Positions 37,521 through 48,115 of a stretch of DNA of 64,000 bases are shown here, piece by piece. Position numbers and translations under genes: made by a program. The stretch is taken from positions 434,001 to 498,000 of the forward strand of contig BGZK01000103.1 in NCBI GenBank assembly GCA_005406025.1, read 5' to 3'. Under the pieces are notes generated by a model. That model had not been told where the DNA came from. It did not search any database and worked only from the letters and a program-made list of their open reading frames with translations. Within the stretch, counting starts at the first letter, position 1. Each line of letters begins with the position of its first letter. This stretch comes from Eumeta japonica (taxonomy: Eukaryota; Arthropoda; Insecta; Lepidoptera; Psychidae).

Positions 37521-38454
37521 CACGAGGAGAGGTCAATAAATTAGTGGAATAAGAGTGTAAACGGAATAGAGGGAAATTATTACCATGTTCGATTTACAGC
37601 GCGGTTTATGGGTTATATAAGCAGTGCCTACCGATTTAGTGCGCTTAGTCGTTTGTGAGTTACTGCAGGAACAAGACGTCGATTCGCACACAACACGGTT
37701 GTGGATAAAATTGAGCATCGCGCCGTTGTCAAGTTCCTCAATAAACAGGGAAAATCACCGTATATCATTATGCAGGAGAAGGGAGACAGTCAATTGAAGA
37801 CGACCCTAGACACGGGCGGCCTCTAGAAACCACTTCTCTAAAAGCCGTCGAAAAAGTAGAAAGAATAATATTGGAGAATCCGCGTTTGAAAAAGAAAAAC
37901 TGGCAGACGTAGTTAAACTATCACCAACTACTTTGACTATATTGTAACTATTACGTAACTATCTTAATATGACAAAAAAAGATGGATGATGAAAATGCTT
38001 ACGCCATTTCAAAAGAAGCAACGAATTGACGCAACAACAATTTCTTTGACGCTGTGTGGTAAAAATCCAGCTGCAATTTTGGGACGAATCGTTACTGGAA
38101 ATGAAGTTTGGGATCGTTATTACGATCCCGAGTCGAAGCAAGAGTCTATGCAATGGCATAAAAAAGGCACACCTTACCCTAAGAAATGTAAAGTGTCACA
38201 ATCTGTGGGAAAACTAATAGCTTCTATTTTATGGGATGCGGAAGGAATACTTTTGATAGATTACAAAGATAAAGGTGTTAATATAACCGGAGAATACTAC
38301 GCCACCTTAATTGATAAGTTAAGAGTAGCCATTAAATATAAAAGAAGAGGAAAATTGACGAAAGGCGTGTTGCTTCTACACGACAATGTGTCGGTACACA
38401 ATAGTTATATTGCACATCTCGCTATACCATATACTGTTTTATAGTCCAAAATCG
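37521..38454 (+). pseudogene. Mariner transposase relic, 5' part
   Basis: This is the left part of a DD34D-type mariner element. TIR CACGAGGAGA at 37521 follows TA. The N-terminal helix-turn-helix region reads IEHRAVVKFLNKQGKSP, SIEDDPRHGRPLE and VEKVERIILENPRLKKK over several frames. From 37986 the catalytic half reads RIVTGNEVW, YDPESKQESMQW, GKLIASILWDAEGILLIDY, GEYYATLIDKL and GVLLLHDN. The first catalytic Asp of the VTGDE motif is Asn here (VTGNE), so activity would be lost even without the frame breaks. The coding sense stops where the long-TIR element is inserted and resumes at 41515. Confidence 0.88.
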
Positions 38455-38996
38455 CAGTCACCCTAGACTTACACAATTTTAGGAAAGATGAAATTTTTAT
38501 GATCGGTAGTAGAATATAAACTTAGAAATAAATAGACCCTCGTTCAGCTGAAAGCGGGGCTATTTCACGGGTAGCAAGTGTGAAAGGTAGAAAAAAATCA
38601 TGCTGACTTACATCTATGTAGAATGCTGGTTTTTATATATGATATTGTTATAAACAAGTAAATATGGTTGATAGATATTTTAAAAGTCATAAAAAAATAT
38701 AGGAACTTACCTCATTTTAGGAAAACCGAATTTTACATATATAATTTAGCATTATATTTTAAGATGTTTTCCTAATTGCCAGACAAATCTGAGAGGCCAA
38801 ACATCCTCCCAGACTCGTTGAAAGTTTCGCTGTGCGCGAAAGTATTATTCAAACGCATAAGTGGAAGTGAGATGCACTCTGGCGCGTGAGCGTAAAAAGG
38901 TTAATTAGTAATTATTTTTAGTGTAAATAATATTGCTACAATAATTAAAACGATTTATAGTGTTCACATAACATGAAATTATTGTATTTTCATTAA
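38455..38996 (+). repeat. Left long terminal inverted repeat
   Basis: It pairs with 40855-41514 on the opposite strand. Landmarks shared by both are AAACATCYTCCCAGACT-like and ATTATTCAARCGCATAAGTG blocks, then ACAATAATTAAAAC. Confidence 0.75.
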
Positions 38997-39189
38997 ATTG
39001 GCAAATGTTTTTAAATGCGCTTTCTGCCTAATTTCTGGGGATGTTGACAAAAATAAAATATAACAATAAAATTTCTCTCTCAAAAATTTTATTCAGATAA
39101 CCTATAAATTTTTATTAGAAAAGTATGAAACTCAAATTTCTAATTTTTTTTTCTGATCGTACAAAATATTTCCGAATAACCAACTATAT

Positions 39190-40836
39190 TTATTCATCAA
39201 ATTCATCATCTTCGAAGGGGGATGGTTTCATCATATATTCGTCCAAAAATTCTTCAAACTGATAATCATATTCGTCATCGACTTCATCTGTCAAATTGTT
39301 TGATTCCTCTATCAAGAAATTGAATTACTAGATTGCATAAATCAACAAATTTATATAAACACAAATTTGCATAAAATGTTTATTACCTTCTTATTTTTAC
39401 AGTGACTCACTAACAAAGCTCGGTAATTGGTCTCCATCAAACCAATTAAAATTAAGCTGGTCATTTTTCTTCACCCAACCACTATTTTCAGGACTGAAAG
39501 TACTTGGATTTTTTATGTGAGCATCATTCCAAATCCTTGTAATATAGTTGGTTCGATAAAATTGTTGTAGTAATTCACTTTTACTGGTGGTGAACTATTT
39601 GCGTCAAAGTTTTGTATACTTTTACGGTTGAATTCTTCATTAACATCACAAATAGTGTATTTGTGGATAAAAAGTTGAAGCCGAGCAGCATTCACATCAA
39701 CTGCTCCTGCTACGCTGTATTCTTTACAGATGAATTTCTGTATTGTATTGAATACATTTTGTTTGGTGTTTTCATCATTAAATAACTGAATTTCACCAAA
39801 TCGAAGAAAGGGTTGTTGGTACTCAGGATTTTTTTTTGTAATATTTTAAAAAGTCTCTGTTTTCCTTCTCTGAAGAAAGCAGGATTGTGATCACATCCTG
39901 TGATAGCATGAAAACCTGATAAGCTTCGACATAAAGCCGATCCCAAGTGCTCATAGAGTTTAGTTAAATCATCATATCTTCGCTTATTTTCGGTGCCTGT
40001 AAGTATCCAAACATGTGAAAAGTATCCAATTTTTTAAATCATGCATATTGGCCAACATTATCACTGCAACATCAGTATTAGAACATTTAATTGCAATGCC
40101 TGAACCTCGACATTACATATGTGGTAAATAATTTTTGTTTCTGCTTCATGCTGTGGACATGATAAATCTTCATCGATGTTAGATACAACGGTATTATTAT
40201 TGACTGTGAACGAATGACACTGCTGGAAATTAATTTTGATCAGTTTATTACCAATAAATGGTGCCATCTCATCAGCAGCCCAGTGTGGAATGAAAAATTC
40301 AACAAGTGCCTGTTTAAAATATACATTTCTCAACTCTTTTGTAAACTCTGCAGATCTAAGTTGATCAGGCCTTATTATATTGAAATCATATTTTTTACAT
40401 TCATGTCGTTGAGATCTTTCATAATCCTTAATTGAAGTAGTTAAGTATTGGTCGAAAACAACATCAACTCTTGGTGTATTTAATTGTGTTATCATTTGTA
40501 ACATTTTAAAATAACAAATGATTTAAAATTAATTTGGAAATATTTCCAAAATTTTAGGAACATCTTTCATTGTATGGAGTAGAAAAAAATCCATCAGTTA
40601 TTATAACATATATATGCAGTGGTGAGTGATGTTGAATGTTTTTTTCTAGACATTTAATCAAAGCAGATTTTTCAGTTTTGCAGATAGCACCATCAAAATG
40701 GCACATTATAAAGGTACTGGAGTTACAAGACAAGATTAAATTTTAGCAATATCAACTTTATGATCAATAGATATACCAAATATACGCTCAAATCTATCTC
40801 TTTGAGTACGTACTTCCTGAACCTTACCACATATTT
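39190..40836 (-). pseudogene. XPG/FEN-like (PIN-fold) nuclease of the long-TIR transposon
   Basis: Read on the minus strand, the motifs run in order, across several frames: VQEVRTQRDRFERIFGIS (about 40830-40770), CHFDGAICKTEKSALIKCLE (about 40690), RVDVVFDQYLTTSIKDYER (about 40465), CPQHEAETKIIYHI (about 40150), CSNTDVAVIMLANM (about 40060), YDDLTKLYEHLGSALCRSL and FHAITGCDHNPAFFR (about 39915), AARLQLFIHKY, and an acidic tail ending EDDEFDE before TAA 39190-39192. The FD-Y-SIK-ER, EAE, NTD and TGCD elements correspond to the metal-binding acidic positions of XPG/FEN nucleases (VFDG..ER, EAEA, D.D, GCDY). I know the family as a multicopy gene of many animal genomes. At least five frame changes make this copy dead. 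About 545 codons. Confidence 0.7.
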
Positions 40837-40854
40837 TGTTTTTTTTTTTTTTAA

Positions 40855-41514
40855 TACAATACAATACAAAATACAAAAACTTTACATTATGTAAACACTA
40901 TAAAAAGTTTTAATTATTGTAACAATAATATTTACACTAGGAATCATTATTAATCCACTAACTTAAATAGTACAATCACTAAAAATAATTCCAAAAAAAT
41001 ATCATTCCAATTTATAATAATTCGTTAACAATAAATAGTTTATACCTATTTATTTACTTTTTTATTCATAGTAACTGAAAACTGAAACACACTAACCACG
41101 GAGGTTTGATATAGTTGTAAGAGAGAGACGCGCATGCGTTAGAATGCATTTCATTTGCACTTATGCGCTTGAATAATGCTCTCGCGCTTCCACGCACAAT
41201 TAAACTTTAACAAGTCTGGAAGATGTTTGGCGCATCAGATTTGTTTGACAATTTGGAAAATATCTTAAAATATAATGCTAAATAATATATATGAAATTCA
41301 CTTTCCTAAAATAACGTAAGTTTCCATATTTTTTTAACTTTTTTAAGTGTCTAGCAAAAGTTATGGCCCACAGGAAGTGTTTGGGAACCATGCATACATG
41401 GTTACCATATATGTATGGTTATCAAACATTATATATTCTACTACCGATATAATATTCCACTACTGATCCTAAAAAAATTATCTTTCCTGAAATTACGTAA
41501 GTCTGGGGTGACTG
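40855..41514 (-). repeat. Right long terminal inverted repeat
   Basis: Inverse of 38455-38996 with an extra block of about 180 bases near 40945-41110. Its inner edge is a T-run (40843-40853) next to a worn AATAC repeat. Confidence 0.75.
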
Positions 41515-41768
41515 GAATCTCACTCTATTAAATTAATAGACCACCCACACTCTATAGCCCAGATTTGACCCCTAGTGATTACTTTTTATTTTAAATTTAA
41601 GGAAGGAGCTAACAGGAAAAAACTTGAAAGTGCTTAAAAAACTAACTGAAAGCGGTAATCTGGGCGTATTTTGACTCAAATCGCGATAAAATGCGAATAT
41701 ATTGAGAAGTAATAATATTTTGATTTTGTTTTTTAACACCTAAGTACTTTATTCCTTCATTCTCCTCG
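41515..41768 (+). pseudogene. Mariner transposase relic, 3' part
   Basis: Directly after the inserted element the frame gives SIKLIDH, and one frame over YSPDLTPSDYFLF, which holds the third catalytic Asp of mariner (SDY). KELTGKNLKVLKKLTES follows. The right TIR, the inverse of CGAGGAGAATGAAGGAATAA, ends at 41768 and TA follows. Subtracting the 3060-bp insert gives a mariner of about 1.19 kb, which is the normal length. Confidence 0.85.
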
Positions 41769-41770
41769 TA

Positions 41771-42589
41771 CAATGTAAAAGTACTACTATTATCCAGAAA
41801 TTATTTATTCCTGTGTTAACATCAAAAACTCAAATGTTTTTGTTAATATATTTGGAAAAAAAATTTTTAATTGAAGAATTTCGTTGTATTTATTACTGGC
41901 TTTTGTTAAAATTATTTAAGTGTATAGAACGTTTAGGACTTATCCCAGAAAGATGAAAGAAAAAACAACCCATAGTCGCCTTAATTTTTAACATTTGTAA
42001 TTTTATTTTTTCTGTTCTCAAATTTCAATTTTATCTATTTTTTTTAATTAGCTAACGTATCTAACAGGGAACAGTGATCATGTACAAAAAAGAAAAGCAA
42101 GCCTTATTAAAAATTTTAACTTGTAACTCCAAAGTTGCCATTTTGATTAATATAGAGTCTCTAACTTTTTTTAGTATATAATGAAAGTAGTAGTAAAGAA
42201 CTGTAATGTAAGCAAGTAATTAACAAGAGTAGCACTACAATACTATAAAGGTGTTTTTTCATATAACTTTAATTTTGATGTATTCTATAAACCGCTAGCA
42301 AAAGAAAAATAAATAACCTTATTAGTTGTAGTACCTCGGCGAATCTTAATTCAAAGATATTAATAGCCACTTCAAATTTTATAAATCTTCTAGATCCAAT
42401 TACGGTTAGCAGACCCAGGTGTTGATGTGAGAGATTTGAAATACAAGACCAAGCAAAACATTTTACAAAAAGGAAAACAGTTTTTAACAAAGAGACACTG
42501 ACTGGTTTCAACTGAGTTATAAAATTCGACTATTTACACAAAAAAATGGACATTCCAAATTCGAATTTCGACTAAAATTAAAATGTTCT
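41771..42589. other. AT-rich spacer, nothing recognised
   Basis: No repeat or coding stretch that I can support. The 80-codon minus frame at 42269-42511 has no motif. Confidence 0.5.
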
Positions 42590-43600
42590 CCCACAGTAGG
42601 ATGTACGTACAACGAGAACATTTTTGGCAGACGATTTCTACGATTTTAAATGTCACTGAAGGTGGAAGAATCAGTAGAAAAAGTTCGAAAGGCATTCAAA
42701 GACAAAAGCCTTTTTAAAGCGACCGCTTATCACTGGTTCAGCTAATTGAAACGGAGTCGATTAACTTTGGCGAACGAAGGAAAAGCCTTTTAATGGCTGT
42801 AAAAAAAATTGACAATTAAAAATTCAACTCAAAAGAATAGGCGAAGTGCATACGAAGAGATTCAGCATACAGTGAGGATAGAGATCGGAAAGTATGCATG
42901 AAATTTTACATTGGAATTTTTGTGTAATGAGGTTAGTTTTATTCTGGGTACCGCATAATTTAAGACGGGCTCAGAAGCACGTTTGACTAGAATGGTGCCG
43001 TGACATGACAGCGCGCTTTATAATACCGCTACGTGAATCGTGGATTTATAGATGTGATCCAGAAATTAAATCGACCATGTGGCTGTTTCAAAATGTACCA
43101 GCTCCCACCGAAGTGAAATGTGTGAGAAGTGCATCCAAAATTTTCATCGCAAGTGTTTTTTTTTTGACGGGTCATCTGTTGTCGTTACTTTTGCGAGATA
43201 AAAAGAGTATCAATACTGAATGATATGTTACCAAATGTTAACCAGGAGTTTTTATTGCTGCAATTATTAAGCGACAGAGTACCACCGACCTCCGTGGGTT
43301 ACTGCTTCATTACAACTGCGTCCACGCACTCGACGTTCAAAAAGAGAGACTTTCTGGACAGCACACCGTTCAGTCTTATAGATCACCCTCGTTGTAGTTT
43401 CGATTTGGCACCATGTGATTTTTTTGACAGCAAGGGTAATAGTTTTCATCATCGGAATATGTTCTGGCTGCGTTTAAAAAAGGCGGTTGAGAACGCGTGT
43501 GATGCGAAATGGAGAATGTTTTTTGAAAATTTACTTAGAAATAAGCAAATTTTTATAGATGCCAGAGTTTCTTGAAAAATATAATAAGAGTTTAAGCCTG
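42590..43600 (+). pseudogene. Second mariner-type transposase relic
   Basis: This copy belongs to a different mariner lineage from that at 37521. I read VRKAFKDKSLFKATAYHWFS and then RVNF-like sequence (about 42670-42770), YEEIQHTVRIEIGKYA (about 42860), EWCRDMTARF (about 42990), ESWIYRCDPEIKS, SASKIFIASVFF, NTEWYVTKCLP, RGLLLHYN, LIDHPR and FDLAPCDFF, then WRMFFENLLRNKQIFIDARVS. The codon for the first catalytic Asp (GDESW in relatives) is deleted: only ESW remains after TPLR. The second catalytic Asp is also changed (LLLHYN for HYDN). Several frame changes are needed. TIRs were not found. Confidence 0.82.
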
Positions 43601-43834
43601 CAAGTAGTATATTTTTTGTAGTATTGTTAAATTTTCTAAGTGCCGTCCTATTCACTTCATGACAAGATTTATATAAATTTTGATATTATAGTAACTAATA
43701 GAAAATTTTCAAGATCTTTACTCTTAATAATATCATGGAAATAGCACCTCGAATTTTACGATTGTAATATTAGAAAAATTTTCAAAAAAAGACAAAACTT
43801 TTTAATTCACACCAAAATATACATATATGGCGCA

Positions 43835-43881
43835 GAGGAATTCGAACTAGCGTTCCTACGTCGTAGTTCACTCTCCACCAA
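43835..43881 (-). repeat. tRNA-related SINE head, fragment
   Basis: On the minus strand TGGTGGAGAGTGAAC resembles an A box and AGTTCGAATTCC a B box. They are spaced about 20 bases apart rather than the usual 30-40, so the head is worn. Flanking sequence is not tRNA. Confidence 0.4.
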
Positions 43882-44169
43882 AAAAGAACAATACAAGATG
43901 GCGTGCTGAACGCACGCGCGCCGCTCGGGTCGTCCTGGCTTCGATACTATCATATAGTGTATTGTCTATGCCTGGCTTACATCTGCTTTTGTGACGCATG
44001 CACGTCCTCGTCCGTTGCTCATCTTAAAACAGAAAACCAAAATTAATGATTACCATCTACTTCACAATCAAATACGGAGGACACGTGATACATTATAAAT
44101 CTGTACAAGGTATTGTTGTTATGTTGACAAGAAATTCGGACTACATAATCGGGACAATTTAATTAGACC

Positions 44170-44620
44170 GTTTACCTCTTAAAATTGAAATTATCACAAG
44201 TATCATCATCATGAAGCTCTATTGTCCGAACAGAACTTTCGATAACTATTATGAAGCAGCGGCCCTTATCGGCAACGACGCGTTTAGGCGAACCGAATAA
44301 ACTGACGGCCTGTATTGACGACTCTATAGAGCTGTTAGCATCTTTGTTTGTCGTCAATTGTAACAGTTTTACAGATTTTGCCTCTCAATTTTCCAACTAA
44401 ATCCATGTGGATGGTACGTCACGAAACGAATATTTTTGGAATGAAATGCAACTAAACAGGTTGAGCACCCGAAGTCCCTTACCAAGCTTTATGCACCAAA
44501 CGCGCATCAACAATTTTTTCTTTTTTTTACAAAGTTTACCATAACCAGGAACTAATACCGATACAAGTCGAACAACTTATGAAGGGTCTTATCATAACCG
44601 AGATGTTTTACTACCAAATG
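44170..44620 (-). pseudogene. Ty3/gypsy-type retrotransposon integrase fragment
   Basis: On the minus strand, reading down from about 44480, IHMDLVGKLRGK is followed by LFGSPKRVVADKGRCF at about 44290. These correspond to the first Asp region and the second catalytic Asp region (ADKG) of retrotransposon integrase cores. IELH follows at the expected distance. The two parts lie in different frames, and neither protease, reverse transcriptase nor LTRs were found nearby. It is an old fragment of an LTR element pol gene. Confidence 0.65.
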
Positions 44621-44799
44621 TACATAACTTATAAGGGCCTAAACTAAGTATCGTGGAAGTATAGGTGTGTACAGTCAAGTATAGTGCGCTTATCACACTG
44701 TATTTTCCGGTACAAAATTTTCATTCTGATAATGTATGATTGGAGAACGTCTCACAGTAAGTCACCGACTCACCAGTTGTTCAATAAATATATTTATGT

Positions 44800-45750
44800 A
44801 TACAAGCTGGCCCGGCATACGTTGTTCTGCACTTTCTAGTTGACGACTTGCCCGTATAGTTAATGCCCGCAGCTGCACTAGCATGGACTTACAATTCTTT
44901 TTTGATTCTGATCTCGTCCCCACACTTGTATTCGACCCTAGTCTCGTTCTCAATTTCGGTCCCGGTTCCGCTTTCACTTCAGTTCCTGGTTCCGTTCTCG
45001 ATTCTGCTTTCGGTCCTGCTTTTAATTCCGATTCCAATCACAGTTCCGATTTGAATGAAACTGGAGGTTAATATCAAAATAAAATATAGGCAATGTTACT
45101 TGAGGATAGTGTAGCTTTCTATAAGTAAATGAATTTTTAGAATCGGTGTTGTGGTTCGGTTCAAAAATACAAATACATGGTTGAAGTATAGAGATTAACA
45201 AACACAAACTGATAAGACCAATAAAAAATTAATTTATCACATATGATTTATACAATTTAGAAAATCTTTTTAACAAAACTAAACAAAACACATCGTAAAA
45301 CGAAAACACTGAAACAATTAATATAATTCCGAGGGAAAGCGACATTATGTCATAATTACATAAGATGTTAATTACTCCACGCCATAGTGAAAAAGTTTTG
45401 AAATGACAATCGTACAGAAAGGTTTTCAAACGGCGCTGTCAAAGTACTAGCGTAGTAGCGACCCGAAGCAAAGTCACTTTCGCGCTATTGCGTTTCCACA
45501 GCCAAATGATTATTGCTTCATCTTAGCCGTAGTACACCAGCTGCTTTCAATTCCAATTCCGCTACCAGTTCCATTTTCAATTTGGACGAAGCCAGGGGTA
45601 TTATATATATACGATATTAGTATGGTTATACTAATATCAAAATAAAATATAAGCTATATTACTCGGGGATAGAGTAGCTTTCTATTCTTTAAAGAATTAT
45701 TAAAATAGTTTTAATAAAATAAATTTATGAACGAAGCCGGGGGTAATTGT
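44800..45750 (+). repeat. Two copies of a dispersed insect repeat with hexamer tracts
   Basis: The pieces at 44890-45140 and 45545-45750 share the order: pyrimidine-rich hexamer tract (TCCGATTCCAATCACAG type), TTGRAYGAARCY, GGGTA/GGTTA, ATATCAAAATAAAATATARGC, GAGGATAGWGTAGCTTTCTAT. This string is familiar from dispersed lepidopteran repeats. The tract TGGCCCGGCATACGTTGTTC at 44808 is also a common repeat start. Class not certain (Helitron or non-LTR end). Confidence 0.6.
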
Positions 45751-45758
45751 TAACAGTT

Positions 45759-47430
45759 TTATTTACTCAGAATAATACTAATATTAATGAATGAAAGAAT
45801 TTTCAAAATCTTCTCGCGCAACGTAACGAATGAAAGCGACAGTCCTTTAAAGAGACTCTCGCCTGGGCGTCGTGCTGGGCCCGCTGTTGTCATCGACAAG
45901 ATCTTGGCTTGACTTCTGGCGCCGATAGCTTGAGGCGCCTGCCCTTCGAAGCGCGAAACGAACGGTTTAATTTGACCAAAGTTGGAACAGTGAGCGGCTT
46001 GCGAATATACACACAGACACACACACACACACACACACAGAGAGAGAGAGATATATATATACATATATCAATAAATAGCGATTTAAATAGTGTGTAACGA
46101 TAATGACCGTTATGAGCACGCTTTTTCTTTGTAAAGTACTACATAGCTATAAAGAAAGCATGTCTATTAGGTATTTGAGAGCACTCTTTTATACTCGCCA
46201 TTCCGGATCATAATTCTTATAAATCAAACTTTCGCTTCAAAAGGCTATTTTCATCATATTAGAAAAATTCAGTGGAAGGGGGCAGAGGATCAGTTTAGGG
46301 GTTTTAAGTTTTCGAAAGTCTTTCTTTGGCTTTTTAAGACGTACATTTTTTGAGTTTAAACTCAAATCATTTGCGTCGTGACATTGTGATAAATCTGAAA
46401 TCTTAAAGGATATAACGAAAGACAGAACAAGTAATAATTCTTTGCCATTAATTAGTTGCCAAAACCATTAATTTTATGCTTTTATTAAATGTCAATAGTG
46501 TTTTTTTGTGAAAGGTACAACAAATACTTGATTGGTTTCTAGATTGATAAACAGTTGTCATGGGTTTCAATAATTACTAAGTACCTATTATATACGGGAG
46601 AAATAATTACTATTCACTCCTACGTTGATCACAACATCTCCGGAATTCACATTCTATAAACGTGTCACTTAAAGGTAGGTAATAAAGGTTTTTTGGAAAT
46701 TCAACCTCTAACGGATAAAAGTTTGCATAGAAATCCGCCACTTTTGAAATTAAAAATATGTGAATTTGTATAATTAATTCCGCTTTAGTTTACAAATTAA
46801 AAACAGTATGTTTCAATGCTTTTGAAAAATTAATCCTCAAAAGTATGAATGAAAATACAGATTTCAGAAAAATGAAACATGACTGTTAGCTTTCATTATC
46901 AAAGTCAAAAACATCGATAAAAGTTATTTATTTAGCCGTCTCTGTATAACAAAAAAATAAGATCTCATAATTATCAGGAGAGAATAGAGTCTAGATCATA
47001 GAATTCTGAACAACAATAAGCAGTGTATTCAAGTTTAATATTAAAGAGCGAGCTATTTCTGAATCCAAAAAAAGGTACGTACTTGTCTGGAGTGTTGAAC
47101 TCCTTTTATGGAGTGCTTTTTATAACTTTTATCTGTATAAATTATTGGGTAATTACAAAATTTATCCGAATGAAAGCACTAATGTATATCTACTTACAAC
47201 AACTGCTCTATGAATGAAGACACACTTTAAAATTTAATTTAGATAATAAGATCCCCTTAAATGTTAAGGGGTTAAACTATTTATTTAATGAGAATCGGTA
47301 TTGGAAATGGAGTCGAAATTCGAGTTAAAAACCACGATTGAGCTTTAAACCTCGATCGGGCATAGTATCTAAATGTATAAGAGATCGAGAAAAGCTTTGG
47401 GATCTAGATCGAAGTGGCTATTGAGATCGA
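45759..47430. other. Intergenic DNA with CA/GA microsatellite
   Basis: A CA run followed by GA and TA runs lies at 46012-46065. A hexamer-repeat block in opposite orientation lies at 47290-47430. A GC-richer patch lies at 45835-45980. No gene is recognised. Confidence 0.5.
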
Positions 47431-47439
47431 GGTCGAATA

Positions 47440-47620
47440 TAGTTTGTTATACTGCAGGCGGGCGAAGCCGCGTCCGGCCGCTAACATGTTTATAATCTCG
47501 AAAAGATCAAAGTTGGCTGATGCATTTATTTGAGCGCATGCGCGTCGGGCGTCGTCGGCGCGCGACCTTCTCGCGTCCTTCTTGGCAGTGTTCGGCCCGC
47601 GCGCCAGCGTCGCACTTATC
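47440..47620. other. CpG-rich islet, repeat end or promoter
   Basis: GGCGGGCGAAGCCGCG at 47456 matches the common end of a lepidopteran repeat. The following 150 bases are very CpG-rich. The open frames on both strands here reflect composition and carry no motif I recognise. Confidence 0.4.
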
Positions 47621-47928
47621 TTTTCCTCACGTCCAATGTAAATATAAATAATAAAAAAAAAACGATCGCAGAACTTTCTTTTCGCATAAAAAACTTTGTA
47701 CTGCAAAAAAGAAAAACAAGCCATAGAGCACGTACTCCTAGAATTGCTAGGGTGATGATCTTCGTGCATGATTGGATTCTACAATTTTTACCGGCGTGTT
47801 TACATCGTGTCAGAGACGAGAAAGGTAATTAGAATTAATGTAATATAAGATATAAACGAATTGTTTAACGTTAAACATATTATATCCTATATACATATTA
47901 TTTGTAATATTGCGTTTAAAATATAATC

Positions 47929-47974
47929 TTATTTCGAGAGGAAAAATCTTAATAGATTTTTCTTCTCGAATAAA
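47929..47974. repeat. Hairpin with 21-bp imperfect stem
   Basis: TTATTTCGAGAGGAAAAATCT pairs with AGATTTTTCTTCTCGAATAAA (one or two mismatches) around the loop TAAT. Confidence 0.75.
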
Positions 47975-48058
47975 ATTTTATTTAATTACTCTATATAATT
48001 GAAATGTTATGAAGACTTAGGTCTACACCACGACCTAGTGTAAATATTTCTTTAGTTA

Positions 48059-48115
48059 TGACCTTGACCCTATCGCAGGGCGATGGAGAGGTCAAAGTAC
48101 GAACTATGACCTTAA
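48059..48115. promoter_or_regulatory. Cluster of three nuclear-receptor-type half-sites
   Basis: TGACCTTGA (48059-48067, the inverse of the FTZ-F1/ERR-type site TCAAGGTCA), AGGTCAAAG (48089-48097) and TGACCTTAA (48107-48115) lie within 57 bases. Three such matches close together in AT-rich DNA are uncommon. No adjacent gene is visible to assign them to. Confidence 0.3.

Larger units (their letters stand above)
38455..41514. mobile_element. 3.06-kb long-TIR DNA transposon inserted in mariner
   Basis: The element starts CAGTCACCCTAGACTTAC (38455) and ends with the imperfect inverse (41514). Similarity of the two ends continues inward through about 540 bases on the left (to about 38996) and 660 on the right (from about 40855), the right carrying an extra block of about 180 bases. 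Within each end a 'gacttacRYaattttaggaaag' motif occurs twice (left near 38465 and 38706), as expected of transposase-binding sites. If the ends are moved one base outward, a 4-base AATC duplication flanks it. The only gene is a minus-strand XPG-like nuclease relic lying exactly between the inverted repeats. A 3-4-base duplication plus an XPG nuclease recalls the Academ superfamily; that assignment is an inference. Confidence 0.8.

Noticed and set aside
44762..45071. Open frames with repeated Glu/Lys/Pro or Ser/Asp/Phe patterns
   Set aside because: They are translations of the degenerate hexamer repeat in different frames and strands.
47404..47832. Overlapping open frames of 121 and 100 codons on opposite strands
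   Set aside because: Both follow from the CpG-rich patch and a repeat end. The plus frame starts at TTG and neither has a motif.
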